Both the position numbers and the translations under genes were made by a program. Positions 36,441 to 45,670 of a DNA stretch of 64,000 nt are shown here, one piece after another. Location: NCBI GenBank assembly GCA_902621855.1, contig CACNNQ010000001.1:186001-250000 (forward strand), read 5' to 3'. Below the pieces are notes generated by a model. It saw only the letters and a list, made by a program, of their open reading frames with translations. It was not told the origin of the DNA and did not search any database. Source of the stretch: an uncultured Alphaproteobacteria bacterium. Lineage in GTDB: Bacteria > Pseudomonadota > Alphaproteobacteria > HIMB59 > GCA-002718135. How positions within the stretch are numbered: the first letter of the stretch is position 1; every line of letters starts with the position of its first letter.

Positions 36441-37511
36441 ATGAAAAATAAAAAAAATCTTACTAAAAGACGTGAGTTTTTAAAAAAAGCTGGTTTGGTT
36501 TCTGCTGGTGCAATAGGAGCTTCTACTTTAGCAGCACCATATGGTTATGCAGCTACAAACCCAATTAAATGGAGATTACAAACTTATTCTGGTGCTCCCT
36601 TAGGTGCACATGTAGTACTTCCTCAAATTGAAGCTTTTAATAAAGCTGCCCATGGAGAAATGGAAATTGAATTATATTATGCAGATCAACTAGTTCCTAC
36701 TGATGAATTATTTAGAGCAATGCAAGCTGGTACTATTGATGCAGTTCAAAGTGATGATGCAACTATGGGTTCTCCCGTAGATATATCAGTCTTTGGAGGT
36801 TATTTTCCTTTTGCAACAAGATATAGTTTAGATGTTCCAGCAATGTTTAAATACTATGGTTTAGACGAAATTTGGGCAGAAGCATATGGTGAAGTTAGAG
36901 ATGTAACTTGGCTAAGCACAAGTGCTTGGGATCCATGTCATTTATTTACAGTTAACAAAAAAATAGAATCATTAGCAGACATGAAAGGACTAAGAGTATT
37001 TGGAGTTCCTACTGCTGGTCGTTTCTTAGCACAGTATGGACTTATTCCTGTAATAGTCCCTTGGGATGATGTAGAAGTTGCTATGCAAACAGGTGAGCTA
37101 GATGGTGTTTGTTGGTGTGGATTTACTGAAGCTTATGAAGTTGGGTGGGCTGATATTTGTAATTATGCACTTACAAATTCTGTAACTGGCGCATGGTTTG
37201 GTTCTTATTTTGCTAACTCAAAGAGTTGGGAAAAATTATCACCAAAACTTCAAGAACTATTCAAAATGTCAATCGATCAATCTCACTACTATAGACAAGT
37301 ATGGTATTGGGGCGGAGAAGCTGACTTGAGAGTGAATGGTAAAAAGATGGAACTAACAAGTCTTCCTGCTAATGAATGGTCTGGCGTTGTAAAAGATGCT
37401 GAAAAATTCTGGGATGATGTAGCAAGCTCTAGTCCGCGTAGTGGTAAAGTTGTTGATGCATTTAAGTTATATGCTGCAACAATGGATAAAGCAGGTTATC
37501 CATACAGATAA
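36441..37511 (+). CDS. TRAP substrate-binding protein (DctP family)
   Basis: A 356-residue periplasmic binding protein. The N-terminus has a Tat-type signal (TKRREFLKKAGLVSAGAIG, with twin arginine) ending at PYGYAA near residue 34. Mature blocks are WRLQTYSGAPLGAHVVLPQIEAFNKA, LFRAMQAGTIDAVQSDD and MKGLRVFGVPTAGRFLAQYG near residue 180, the conserved ligand-carboxylate Arg region. This pattern resembles the binding proteins for keto, hydroxy or amino acids, but the ligand is not decidable. The Tat signal suggests folding before export. Confidence 0.9.
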   Translation: MKNKKNLTKRREFLKKAGLVSAGAIGASTLAAPYGYAATNPIKWRLQTYSGAPLGAHVVLPQIEAFNKAAHGEMEIELYYADQLVPTDELFRAMQAGTIDAVQSDDATMGSPVDISVFGGYFPFATRYSLDVPAMFKYYGLDEIWAEAYGEVRDVTWLSTSAWDPCHLFTVNKKIESLADMKGLRVFGVPTAGRFLAQYGLIPVIVPWDDVEVAMQTGELDGVCWCGFTEAYEVGWADICNYALTNSVTGAWFGSYFANSKSWEKLSPKLQELFKMSIDQSHYYRQVWYWGGEADLRVNGKKMELTSLPANEWSGVVKDAEKFWDDVASSSPRSGKVVDAFKLYAATMDKAGYPYR

Positions 37512-37525
37512 AAAAAATAATTAAA

Positions 37526-37553
37526 TAATCCAGCACTTATAGGTGCTGGATTA
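37526..37553 (+). terminator. Stem-loop after the TRAP binding-protein gene
   Basis: TAATCCAGCAC (37526-37536) and GTGCTGGATTA (37543-37553) form a perfect 11-base stem around TTATAG, 15 bases after the stop. No T-run follows (AAATTTAAAAAAA), so it is more likely an mRNA 3' protecting hairpin or weak terminator than a strong intrinsic terminator. The ligase gene starts 14 bases later. Confidence 0.75.
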
Positions 37554-37566
37554 AAATTTAAAAAAA

Positions 37567-38925
37567 ATGAGTATAACTTTTAGTCAACTTAAAAAAGCAA
37601 TTAGCAATGATGAGATAGACACAGTACTTGTGTGTGTATCTGATATGCAAGGTCGATTAAATGGAAAAAGAGTAACTGGAAAAGCATTTATTGATTACGT
37701 TTACAAAGAAACTCATATGTGTGATTATTTATATACTGTGGATATGGATATGTTTACAGTTCCTGGTTATAAATCATCATCATGGGAAACTGGTTATGGT
37801 GATATGACAGTAATTCCTGACCTAAGTACGATTAAAATTGCTCACTGGTTAGAAAAAACCGCAATAGTATTGTGTGATTGTTTGGATCATGATGGAAAAA
37901 AACCATTAATGCATTCCACAAGACAAATACTAAGAAATGTTATTTCTAAAGCAAATAAAATGGGCTTTGAACCAATGATTGGTTCCGAGCTAGAATTTTT
38001 TTTATTTAATCAAACATATGATGATATTCACAAAAATAACTATTCTAATTTACAAGAGTCATCTTGGTATATTCAAGATTATATGATTTTTCAAACCACC
38101 AAAGAAGAAGATGTTTTGCGAGAACTAAGAAATTCTTTGCTTAAATCAGGAATTTATGTGGAGTGCTCAAAAGGAGAGGCAGCACCAGGGCAAGAGGAAA
38201 TAAATGTCGTTTTTACAAATGCTCTGAGTATGGCTGACAATCATATTCTTATTAAAAATGCTGCTAAAGAAATTGCTTTTAAACATAATAAAGCGATAAC
38301 ATTTATGGCTAAATATAAGGAAGAAGTCGGTGGCAGTTCTTGTCATATACATAATTCTTTATTTGATAAAAAAACTAAAAAAAATGTTTTTTATAATTCG
38401 AAAGATAAATATGGAATGTCTAATATTTTTAAAAGTTATGTAGCAGGTCAAATAAAATTTTTATCTGATATCTCTATTTTTCTAGCTCCAAACATTAATT
38501 CTTATAAGCGATTTCAAGATGGTTCTTTCGCACCTACTAAATCAGTTTGGGGTATAGACAATAGAACAGCAGGTTTTAGATTAGCCGGTCATGGATCTTC
38601 GATAAGAATAGAATGCAGGGTGCCTGGTGCTGATGTAAATCCATATTTATCTTTTGCTGTGCTTGTTGCTGCAGGTTTATATGGAATAGAGAATAAATTA
38701 AAATTAGAAGAACCCTATAGTGGAAACATTTATCAAAAGAAAGTAAGAGAAATTCCTAAAACATTGAGTGAAGCTATTAACATTGCAAAAACATCTAAAC
38801 TCTTAAAAAATATTTTTGAGGCAGATGTTCTTGAACATTATATTCATGCTGCTGAGTGGGAACAAAAAGAATATGACTCTTCCGTAAATGACTGGCAGCT
38901 TCGCAGATATTTTGAAAGAGGATAA
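37567..38925 (+). CDS. Glutamine synthetase-like gamma-glutamyl amine ligase
   Basis: A 452-residue protein of the glutamine synthetase family that most resembles gamma-glutamylpolyamine/PuuA-type ligases, which join glutamate to an amine with ATP. Metal and ATP motifs: PMIGSELEFFLF near residue 137, GEAAPGQEEINVVFTNAL near 203, GGSSCHIHNSLFD near 256 and RLAGHGSSIRIECRVPGADVNPYL near 336. The tyrosine adenylylation loop of GlnA is not seen. Its place after an amine importer and near amine oxidase and ALDH genes supports amine gamma-glutamylation; putrescine, ethanolamine and isopropylamine-type substrates are known in the family. Confidence 0.83.
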   Translation: MSITFSQLKKAISNDEIDTVLVCVSDMQGRLNGKRVTGKAFIDYVYKETHMCDYLYTVDMDMFTVPGYKSSSWETGYGDMTVIPDLSTIKIAHWLEKTAIVLCDCLDHDGKKPLMHSTRQILRNVISKANKMGFEPMIGSELEFFLFNQTYDDIHKNNYSNLQESSWYIQDYMIFQTTKEEDVLRELRNSLLKSGIYVECSKGEAAPGQEEINVVFTNALSMADNHILIKNAAKEIAFKHNKAITFMAKYKEEVGGSSCHIHNSLFDKKTKKNVFYNSKDKYGMSNIFKSYVAGQIKFLSDISIFLAPNINSYKRFQDGSFAPTKSVWGIDNRTAGFRLAGHGSSIRIECRVPGADVNPYLSFAVLVAAGLYGIENKLKLEEPYSGNIYQKKVREIPKTLSEAINIAKTSKLLKNIFEADVLEHYIHAAEWEQKEYDSSVNDWQLRRYFERG

Positions 38926-38927
38926 AT

Positions 38928-39680
38928 TTAGGGTTTTGCTGTAAGACCGCCGTCTACAATAAGTTCTACTCCTGTTATAAATTCACTTTGATCAGAAAGT
39001 AAGAAAATAGATGCATTAGCTATATCTTTAGGTAAACCAATTCTTTGAAGTGGAATATTCTTTGATAAATTTTTCTTCGCAAGAGGATTTATTTTCCATC
39101 TTTTTTGCATAGGAGTATCTATTGGTCCTGGCAGTATAGAGTTTGATCTAATTTTGTATTTTGCATACTGAATAGAAATAGATTTTGAAAGTCTGAGAAG
39201 AGCTGCTTTTGAAGTACCATATGCATCTTGAGGCTTATCATCTCCTGATAATGCGTCAATTGATGAAATGTTTACTATAGATCCAAATTTATTTTTTTTC
39301 ATAAGAGGTAATATTGTCTGAGATATAATTACAATTGACCGTAGGTTTATATCCATTACTTTATCCCAAATTTTCAAAGAAATCTTTTCTAAGCTGACAT
39401 CATTATTAAACCACAAAACCCCAGCAGCATTTATCAAATAGTCAATTTTTTTATATTTTTTTTTAATATACACTAGATTATTTTTTATTTCTTCATCTTT
39501 AGATAAATCCAATTTAATGAATTCTATATATTTATTTTTTGAAAATCTTTTGTTAATATTATTTTTATCAAAAATAATAACTTTTATGTGGTTCTCAATT
39601 AATTTCTGGACAATAGATAAACCAATACCTCCTGATCCACCGGAGACAAGAGCAGTCTTTCCTTTAAAAGTTAATTTCAT
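38928..39680 (-). CDS. Short-chain dehydrogenase/reductase
   Basis: A 250-residue classical SDR. The cofactor motif is SGGSGGIGLSIVQKL near residue 14, NAAG is near 86, and the catalytic Ser-Tyr-Lys are in VNISSIDALSG (near 138) and AYGTSKAALL (near 156). The C-terminal ITGVELIVDGGLTA is typical. Asp-38 after the second strand (IIFDKNN) suggests NAD preference. The substrate is unknown. It is convergent with the ligase gene and divergent from the ALDH gene at 39751. Confidence 0.85.
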   Translation of the reverse strand: MKLTFKGKTALVSGGSGGIGLSIVQKLIENHIKVIIFDKNNINKRFSKNKYIEFIKLDLSKDEEIKNNLVYIKKKYKKIDYLINAAGVLWFNNDVSLEKISLKIWDKVMDINLRSIVIISQTILPLMKKNKFGSIVNISSIDALSGDDKPQDAYGTSKAALLRLSKSISIQYAKYKIRSNSILPGPIDTPMQKRWKINPLAKKNLSKNIPLQRIGLPKDIANASIFLLSDQSEFITGVELIVDGGLTAKP

Positions 39681-39750
39681 AGTTAATATATATATGTAAA
39701 TTTAAAAAAATTAATTGATTTAATTTATTAAAATATCTAAATCTAAACAA

Positions 39751-41127
39751 ATGCTTAAAACGATTACACCAATAGATAACTCAATATTAGTAGAAAGAAA
39801 TTATTCTTCTAATAATGAAATCGAGACTACTCTAGAAAACGCAAAAACAGCATTGCGATTGTGGAAAAATACTCCTTTAAAAATTAGAAAAGAAGCAGTT
39901 TCAAATTTTGTTGAATATTTTTTGTCAAATAACGAAATTGTTGAAATGTTATGTAAACAAATTGGAAGACCTATTACTCAATGTCCTGGAGAAATGAGAG
40001 GATTTGAAGAAAGAGCAAAATATATGATAGAAAATTGTGATAGGGCATTACTTCCTTTAGTTTCAAAAAAAAATAATGAATTTGATAATTATATTGAGAA
40101 GGAACCACTCGGAACAATTTTTGTAATTGCTCCATGGAATTATCCTCTAAATACCTCAGTGAACTCTATCGTCCCAAGTCTTTTAGCTGGTAACACAGTT
40201 ATTCTTAAGCATTCATCACAAACTCCTCTTTGTGCTGAACAATTATTTGAAGCAGCAGAAAAATCGGCTTTACCGGATAATGTATTTCAGTATCTTCATT
40301 TAGATCACGCATCAACTTCAAAAATAATTGCAGATAGTAGAATTGATCATGTTTTATTTACTGGATCAGTTAGTGGAGGTAAAGAAGTTAAAAAATCTAT
40401 TGGAACAAGATTTATAGGCGCAGGTCTGGAACTTGGAGGCAAGGATCCTGCTTATGTAAGATATGATTGTAATTTAGAACATGCAATTGAAAATTTAGTT
40501 GATGGTTCCTATTTTAATTCTGGTCAATCATGTTGTGGTATAGAAAGAATATATGTTGATGAAAAAATTTATGAAAAGTTTGTTGATGGATTTAAATCGT
40601 TTACTGAAAATTATCATTTAGGAAATCCTTTAGAACAATCAACAAATCTTGGACCTGTTGTAAGATTGAATGCAGCAAAAAATATTAGGTTACAAGTATT
40701 AAATGCTATCAATCAAGGAGCTAAAAATATAATTAGTAAAAACTTTGAGTCAGATAATGATAATAATTGTTATGTTAGCCCATCTGCACTTATAAATGTT
40801 GATCACTCAATGAAATTTATGAAAGAAGAAACATTTGGTCCAACAGTAGGTATAATGAAAGTACAAAATGAAAATGAAGCAGTTCAATTAATGAATGATA
40901 GTGATTATGGATTAACAGCTAGTATTTGGACTTCAGATAATGATGTTGCAAAAGATATTGGTTCTAAAGTAGAGACAGGAACTTTTTTCATGAATCGTTG
41001 TGATTATTTAGATCCAGGATTAGCCTGGACTGGAGTAAAAGATACTGGAACTGGAGTTACTCTTTCAGTTCTTGGATTTGATTATTTAACAAGAGCCAAG
41101 AGCTATCACTTGAGGACAGTAAATTGA
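39751..41127 (+). CDS. Aldehyde dehydrogenase, 458 aa
   Basis: An aldehyde dehydrogenase of the acyl-/succinate-semialdehyde dehydrogenase-like group. VIAPWNYPLNTSVNSIVPSL is the cofactor segment, AGLELGGKDPAYVRYDCN near residue 230 holds the glutamate, and FNSGQSCCGIERIYV near 260 holds the catalytic cysteine, with a second Cys beside it. It overlaps the Fe-alcohol dehydrogenase by four bases, so alcohol to aldehyde to acid oxidation of one compound is likely. Confidence 0.86.
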   Translation: MLKTITPIDNSILVERNYSSNNEIETTLENAKTALRLWKNTPLKIRKEAVSNFVEYFLSNNEIVEMLCKQIGRPITQCPGEMRGFEERAKYMIENCDRALLPLVSKKNNEFDNYIEKEPLGTIFVIAPWNYPLNTSVNSIVPSLLAGNTVILKHSSQTPLCAEQLFEAAEKSALPDNVFQYLHLDHASTSKIIADSRIDHVLFTGSVSGGKEVKKSIGTRFIGAGLELGGKDPAYVRYDCNLEHAIENLVDGSYFNSGQSCCGIERIYVDEKIYEKFVDGFKSFTENYHLGNPLEQSTNLGPVVRLNAAKNIRLQVLNAINQGAKNIISKNFESDNDNNCYVSPSALINVDHSMKFMKEETFGPTVGIMKVQNENEAVQLMNDSDYGLTASIWTSDNDVAKDIGSKVETGTFFMNRCDYLDPGLAWTGVKDTGTGVTLSVLGFDYLTRAKSYHLRTVN

Positions 41128-42278
41128 ATATTGAAAATTCTTATTGGAGCTATCCAACAAACATTTTGTTTGGAGAAAATAGAGTTAAAGAAATTCAAAA
41201 AGTATGCAATGAACTTAATATTTCTAATCCTTTAATAGTCACTGATCCAGGTATATTAAAAACAAATATTATAGAAAAAATACAGAGCTCATTAACAAAT
41301 AAAGCAATTATCTATAGTGATGTTCAATCCAACCCTACTGGAAAAAATGTAAGTGAAGGCGTCATACAATTTAATTTAAATAACAATGATGGAGTTATAG
41401 CAGTTGGGGGTGGTTCTGGAATGGATGTGGGTAAGGGTATAGCGTTTATGGCTAAACAAAAAAGACCATTGTGGGATTTTGAAGATATAGATGATTGGTG
41501 GACAAGAGCAAATTCAGATGTGATTTTTCCAATAATTGCAATTCCCACAACTGCTGGCACTGGATCTGAAACAGGTAGAGCATCTGTATTTACTAATGAA
41601 GCAACCAAAGAAAAAAAAATTATTTTTCATCCTAAAATGCTACCATCTACTGTAATTTTAGATCCAATTTTAACAATACTTCTTCCCAAAAACCTGACCG
41701 CATTTACAGGAATGGATGCTCTCGCTCACTGTATTGAAGCATATTGCTCTCCAAAATTTCATCCTTATTCACAAGGTATAGCATTAGAAGGTATTAAACT
41801 AATAAAAGATAACCTTTTAGATGCTTATCATGACGGGAATAACATAAAAGCACGTGCAAATATGCTAACAACTTCCTCCATGGGCTCAATAGCTTTTCAA
41901 AAAGGTCTTGGTGCAATACATTCATTAAGTCATCCTGTTGGTGCTATTTATGACACTCATCATGGTTTAACAAATGCTGTTTTTATGCCATATGTTTTGA
42001 ATAAAAATAAAGATACGATTGAAATTAAAATTAAAAATTTATCATCCTATTTGAATTTAAAAAATAATTCATTTGAAACTTTTTTAGATTGGATTTTAGA
42101 AATAAGAAAAAAACTTAATATACCCCATACCTTAAAAGAAATTATAGATAATGATGAAAAATTTGAAGTAATGAGTAAAATGGCATTAGAAGATCCATCC
42201 ACTTCTACAAATCCAAAAAAATTATCTCAAGAAGATTTTTTAAAATTGTATCATGATTCTTTTAATGGTAAGTTATAA
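41124..42278 (+). CDS. Iron-containing alcohol dehydrogenase
   Basis: A 384-residue group III alcohol dehydrogenase. NAD loop AVGGGSGMDVGKGIAFMAK is near residue 93, PTTAGTGSETGRASVF near 140, and metal-ligand histidines are in GMDALAHCIEAYCSP near 196 and AIHSLSHPVGAIYDTHHGLTNAVFMP near 264. It starts at TTG in a TTGA overlap with the ALDH gene. Likely substrates are small alcohols, diols, amino alcohols or lactaldehyde-type compounds. Confidence 0.9.
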   Translation: MNIENSYWSYPTNILFGENRVKEIQKVCNELNISNPLIVTDPGILKTNIIEKIQSSLTNKAIIYSDVQSNPTGKNVSEGVIQFNLNNNDGVIAVGGGSGMDVGKGIAFMAKQKRPLWDFEDIDDWWTRANSDVIFPIIAIPTTAGTGSETGRASVFTNEATKEKKIIFHPKMLPSTVILDPILTILLPKNLTAFTGMDALAHCIEAYCSPKFHPYSQGIALEGIKLIKDNLLDAYHDGNNIKARANMLTTSSMGSIAFQKGLGAIHSLSHPVGAIYDTHHGLTNAVFMPYVLNKNKDTIEIKIKNLSSYLNLKNNSFETFLDWILEIRKKLNIPHTLKEIIDNDEKFEVMSKMALEDPSTSTNPKKLSQEDFLKLYHDSFNGKL

Positions 42279-42286
42279 GAATAAAG

Positions 42287-43345
42287 ATGACAAATATTAA
42301 AAAAAGAAAAATTGGTGATACTGATTTAGAAATTACGGAGCTTGGTATGGGATGTGCTCCATTAGGAGGCTGGCCAGTTGAAGTGAGTGATGAAATTGCT
42401 TTTGATACTCTTAACAAAGCTTGGGAGCAGGGAATTCGTTATTTTGATACAGCTCCATTGTATGGATCAGGAATGTCAGAAATAAGAGTAGGTGATTTTT
42501 TAAGTAAGCAAAATAGAGATGAATTTGTAATATCAACTAAAGTAGGAAGACTAATTTTTGATACAGAAAACTCAAAAGCTGTAGAAAAGTTTAAAGGTCA
42601 ACCCTTAAATAAAGACTCTAAATTTGATTTCTCATATGATGCAACTATGCGTTCTTTTGAAGATAGTTTAAATAGACTTAAACTTGATCGAGTTGATATT
42701 CTTCATTTACATGATCCAGATAATAGCCCCGATGCATTTTTTCATGCAAAAAGAGGTGCGGTAAAGGCAATGATTAAATTAAAAGAAGAAAAGGTCATCA
42801 AAGCAATTGGTTGCGGCATGAATCAAAATGAAATGTTGAGTGAATTAGCTCAATTAGATTGTTTTGATTGTTTTTTATTAGCTGGGAGATATACTTTAAT
42901 CGATCAGACAAGTATTGAAAGATTGATTCCAATTTGTGAAGAAAAAAATATAACATTAATTCTAGGAGGAATCTTCAATAGTGGAATATTAAATGAACCA
43001 AGTCCTAATTCCTATTTTGACTACTCAAAATTAGATCAAAATTGGGCAGAAAATTTAGCAACTAGTCTAGTAAGAATACCCAAAGATTTTGAAACTGCAG
43101 ATTATTGGTTAGAAAAAGCATATGCATTGCAAGATGCTTGTAAAAAATTTAATATATCACTAAGACATGCAGCAATTCAGTTTCCTTATGCTAATAAAAT
43201 AGTATCGACATGTATATTAGGTATGACTAATACAGATCAAGTAGAAGAAAATGTAAATTTATACAAAGATCCTATTTCAAGTGATTTCTGGGAATATTTG
43301 ACTTCAAAAAAACTTTTAGATAATAGATGTCCATTACCAACTTAA
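42287..43345 (+). CDS. Aldo/keto reductase (aldose dehydrogenase-like)
   Basis: A 352-residue aldo/keto reductase. The catalytic tetrad is visible: Asp in YFDTAPLYGSGMSE near residue 49, its Tyr, Lys in FVISTKVGRLIFD near 82, and His in DILHLHDPD near 139. The pattern and length fit the L-fucose/D-threo-aldose 1-dehydrogenase and pyridoxal 4-dehydrogenase branch. It follows the Fe-ADH by eight bases. With the UxaA dehydratase next door, oxidation of an aldose such as fucose or galactose to its lactone is a reasonable inference. Confidence 0.82.
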   Translation: MTNIKKRKIGDTDLEITELGMGCAPLGGWPVEVSDEIAFDTLNKAWEQGIRYFDTAPLYGSGMSEIRVGDFLSKQNRDEFVISTKVGRLIFDTENSKAVEKFKGQPLNKDSKFDFSYDATMRSFEDSLNRLKLDRVDILHLHDPDNSPDAFFHAKRGAVKAMIKLKEEKVIKAIGCGMNQNEMLSELAQLDCFDCFLLAGRYTLIDQTSIERLIPICEEKNITLILGGIFNSGILNEPSPNSYFDYSKLDQNWAENLATSLVRIPKDFETADYWLEKAYALQDACKKFNISLRHAAIQFPYANKIVSTCILGMTNTDQVEENVNLYKDPISSDFWEYLTSKKLLDNRCPLPT

Positions 43346-43354
43346 ACTTAAAAA

Positions 43355-44854
43355 TTAAAGTGTTGCTCCAACTATCCAAGGATTAAATTCATCGTCTCCG
43401 TATCCATTAATTTCACTTTTAGATTTTTTTCCTGACGCAACTTCAATAATTTTATTAAATATTTCAAGTCCTGTTTCTTCTAAATTTTTTTCTCCATCCA
43501 TTATTGAACCCGCATTAATATCCATGTCTTCTGTCATTTTATTATACATATTTGTATTAGTAGCAATTTTTATACTTGGTGATGGTTTAAAACCAAAACA
43601 TGAACCTCTTCCAGTTGTAAAACAAATTATATTTGCGCCAGATGCCACTTGTCCAGTTACTGAAACTGGATCGTATCCAGGTGAATTCATAAAGTTAAAT
43701 CCACTTTTTGTTAAAGTCTCTGCATAATCTAGAACATCGGACATTACGGCATTTCCACCTTTTGCAACGGCTCCTAAAGATTTTTCTAAAATTGTTGTGA
43801 GACCACCTTTTTTATTTCCTGGAGAAGGGTTTCCATCAAGTGTGGCTCCATTCATATTTGTATAATTTTGCCACCAAGATATTTGTTTTTGCAATTTTTC
43901 AACAATTTCCCTATCTATAGCTCTTTCAATTAATAAATGTTCAGCCCCATAAATTTCAGGAGTTTCAGCAAGTATAGTTGAGCCACCATTTTTAACAATT
44001 AAGTCTGACGCATATCCTAAGGCTGGATTTGCTGTTACTCCAGAGTAACCATCCGATCCACCACATTGAAGAGCAACTTTTAAATTAGATATTGGTACCT
44101 TTTCTCTTTTAAATCTATTTAGTTCATCAAGCTGATCAATTATTTTATTTGATATCATTTCTATAATTTCAGAAGTTCCTCCCTCATCTTGAATATTAAA
44201 ATACTGTGTATTTGCTTTATTAATTTCATTTTGAAACATTGAGAGTTGTGCACATTCACAACCCAAACCAACAACATAAACTTTACCAAAATTTGGATGT
44301 TTTTTAAAACCTTCTATTGTTCTATGAAACAAATTCATTCCATAACCTGACGTATTTGTACCACAACCAGATGAATGTTTTAGAGCTACAGCCCCATCAA
44401 TATTTTCATAATTTTTATTTTTTAGAAAATTATTTATTCTTTGAGCAATTTTTTTAACAACTGTTGCTGAACAATTTACTGTACTAATTAAACCGATGTA
44501 ATTTCTGGTGCCAACTTGTTTATTTGCTCTAACAAAGCCATCAAAAAAATATTGATCACTATCTTTTTTAATATCTTCATTTTTTTTTAATTCAAATTCA
44601 CGTTTAAATTCAGAAAAAACAAGATTGTGAGAATGAACATGTTCCCCTATTTTTATATTTCTTGAGGCAGTTCCAATTATTTGACCGTATTTAAATATGA
44701 AATTACCTTTTTCAATATCTTTCAAACTAACTTTATGACCAAATGGAATTCTTTCAATTGTTTTACAATTATCTGCTATTTCCTTATTTTCTGGAATATC
44801 CATTGGTGCAACACCTACATTATCTTTTTCATTTAATTTGATTATATTAAACAT
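43355..44854 (-). CDS. uxaA: Altronate dehydratase-family protein (UxaA, full-length)
   Basis: A 499-residue sugar-acid dehydratase with both family parts fused: an N-terminal SAF domain (IPFGHKVSLKDIEKGNFIFKYG, with GEHVHSHN near residue 88) and the C-terminal catalytic domain starting FDGFVRANKQVGTRNYIGLI near 109. VALKHSSGCGTNTSGYGM near 157, LGCECAQLSMF near 197 and LQCGGSDGYSGVTANPA near 261 carry the conserved cysteines for metal. It dehydrates a sugar acid such as D-altronate to a 2-keto-3-deoxy acid; galactarate or fuconate-type acids are alternatives. It is divergent from the SDR gene with 42 bases between. Confidence 0.88.
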   Translation of the reverse strand: MFNIIKLNEKDNVGVAPMDIPENKEIADNCKTIERIPFGHKVSLKDIEKGNFIFKYGQIIGTASRNIKIGEHVHSHNLVFSEFKREFELKKNEDIKKDSDQYFFDGFVRANKQVGTRNYIGLISTVNCSATVVKKIAQRINNFLKNKNYENIDGAVALKHSSGCGTNTSGYGMNLFHRTIEGFKKHPNFGKVYVVGLGCECAQLSMFQNEINKANTQYFNIQDEGGTSEIIEMISNKIIDQLDELNRFKREKVPISNLKVALQCGGSDGYSGVTANPALGYASDLIVKNGGSTILAETPEIYGAEHLLIERAIDREIVEKLQKQISWWQNYTNMNGATLDGNPSPGNKKGGLTTILEKSLGAVAKGGNAVMSDVLDYAETLTKSGFNFMNSPGYDPVSVTGQVASGANIICFTTGRGSCFGFKPSPSIKIATNTNMYNKMTEDMDINAGSIMDGEKNLEETGLEIFNKIIEVASGKKSKSEINGYGDDEFNPWIVGATL

Positions 44855-44896
44855 AGTGATTAAAGTAGCATAAAGAATTTAAATTATCATTAAAAA

Positions 44897-45670
44897 ATGA
44901 ATGCTGAAATTGTCAAATACCCATCTTTAGAAGATAAAGTTGTTTTAATAAGCGGAGGTTCTACAGGCATTGGGCATACAATAGTAAAAAAATTCTTAGA
45001 ACAAGGATCAAAGGTAGCTTTCTTAGATATTGATGAAGATGGAGCATCAAAATTAGTTAACGATTTTAGAGAATTTAAATATAAAGCAGTTTTTGAAAAA
45101 TGTGATTTAAAAAATATTGATCAATTAAAAAAATCTATTTCTACAATTAAAAGTAATCTAGGTAAAATTTCAATTTTAGTAAATAATGCAGCAAATGATC
45201 AAAGACATACAATTGATGAAGTTACTCCTGAATTTTGGGATGACAGAATGAATGTTAATTTAAGGCATTTCTTTTTTGCCAGCCAGGCAGTCTACAAAGA
45301 TATGTCTGAATTAGGTAAAGGTTCTATAATTAATATTGGAAGTTACTCTTGGATGAAAGGAATTGGTGGTATGCCAGCTTATACAACTGCAAAATCAGCA
45401 GTAATGGGTTTAACAAGATCTTTGGCAAAAGATTTAGGAGAGTATAATGTACGAGTTAATTGTATTGTTCCAGGTTGGATTGCAACAGAGAGACAGAAAA
45501 AATTATGGCTAACGCCTGAAATTATTGAAGATAATCTTAAACGACAATCTATTAAGAGAATGTTAACACCAGAAGATATTGCTAAGGTTGTTCTATTTTT
45601 TGCATCTGATCAGAGCTCAGGATGCTCAGCACAAAGTTATGTTGTCGATGGAGGCGATGTAAATCAATGA
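44897..45670 (+). CDS. SDR, probable aldose 1-dehydrogenase
   Basis: A 257-residue classical SDR. Cofactor motif SGGSTGIGHTIVKKF is near residue 18, NNAANDQRHTIDEV near 95, catalytic residues in IGSYSWMKGIGG and PAYTTAKSAVM near 158, and VNCIVPGWIATERQKKLWL near 183. The NNAAND-RH block and the PGW-TERQ-LWL run recall D-xylose/galactose 1-dehydrogenase-type SDRs. It would turn a sugar into its lactone or oxidise a sugar-acid intermediate. Its stop overlaps the next oxidoreductase in ATGA. Confidence 0.82.
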   Translation: MNAEIVKYPSLEDKVVLISGGSTGIGHTIVKKFLEQGSKVAFLDIDEDGASKLVNDFREFKYKAVFEKCDLKNIDQLKKSISTIKSNLGKISILVNNAANDQRHTIDEVTPEFWDDRMNVNLRHFFFASQAVYKDMSELGKGSIINIGSYSWMKGIGGMPAYTTAKSAVMGLTRSLAKDLGEYNVRVNCIVPGWIATERQKKLWLTPEIIEDNLKRQSIKRMLTPEDIAKVVLFFASDQSSGCSAQSYVVDGGDVNQ

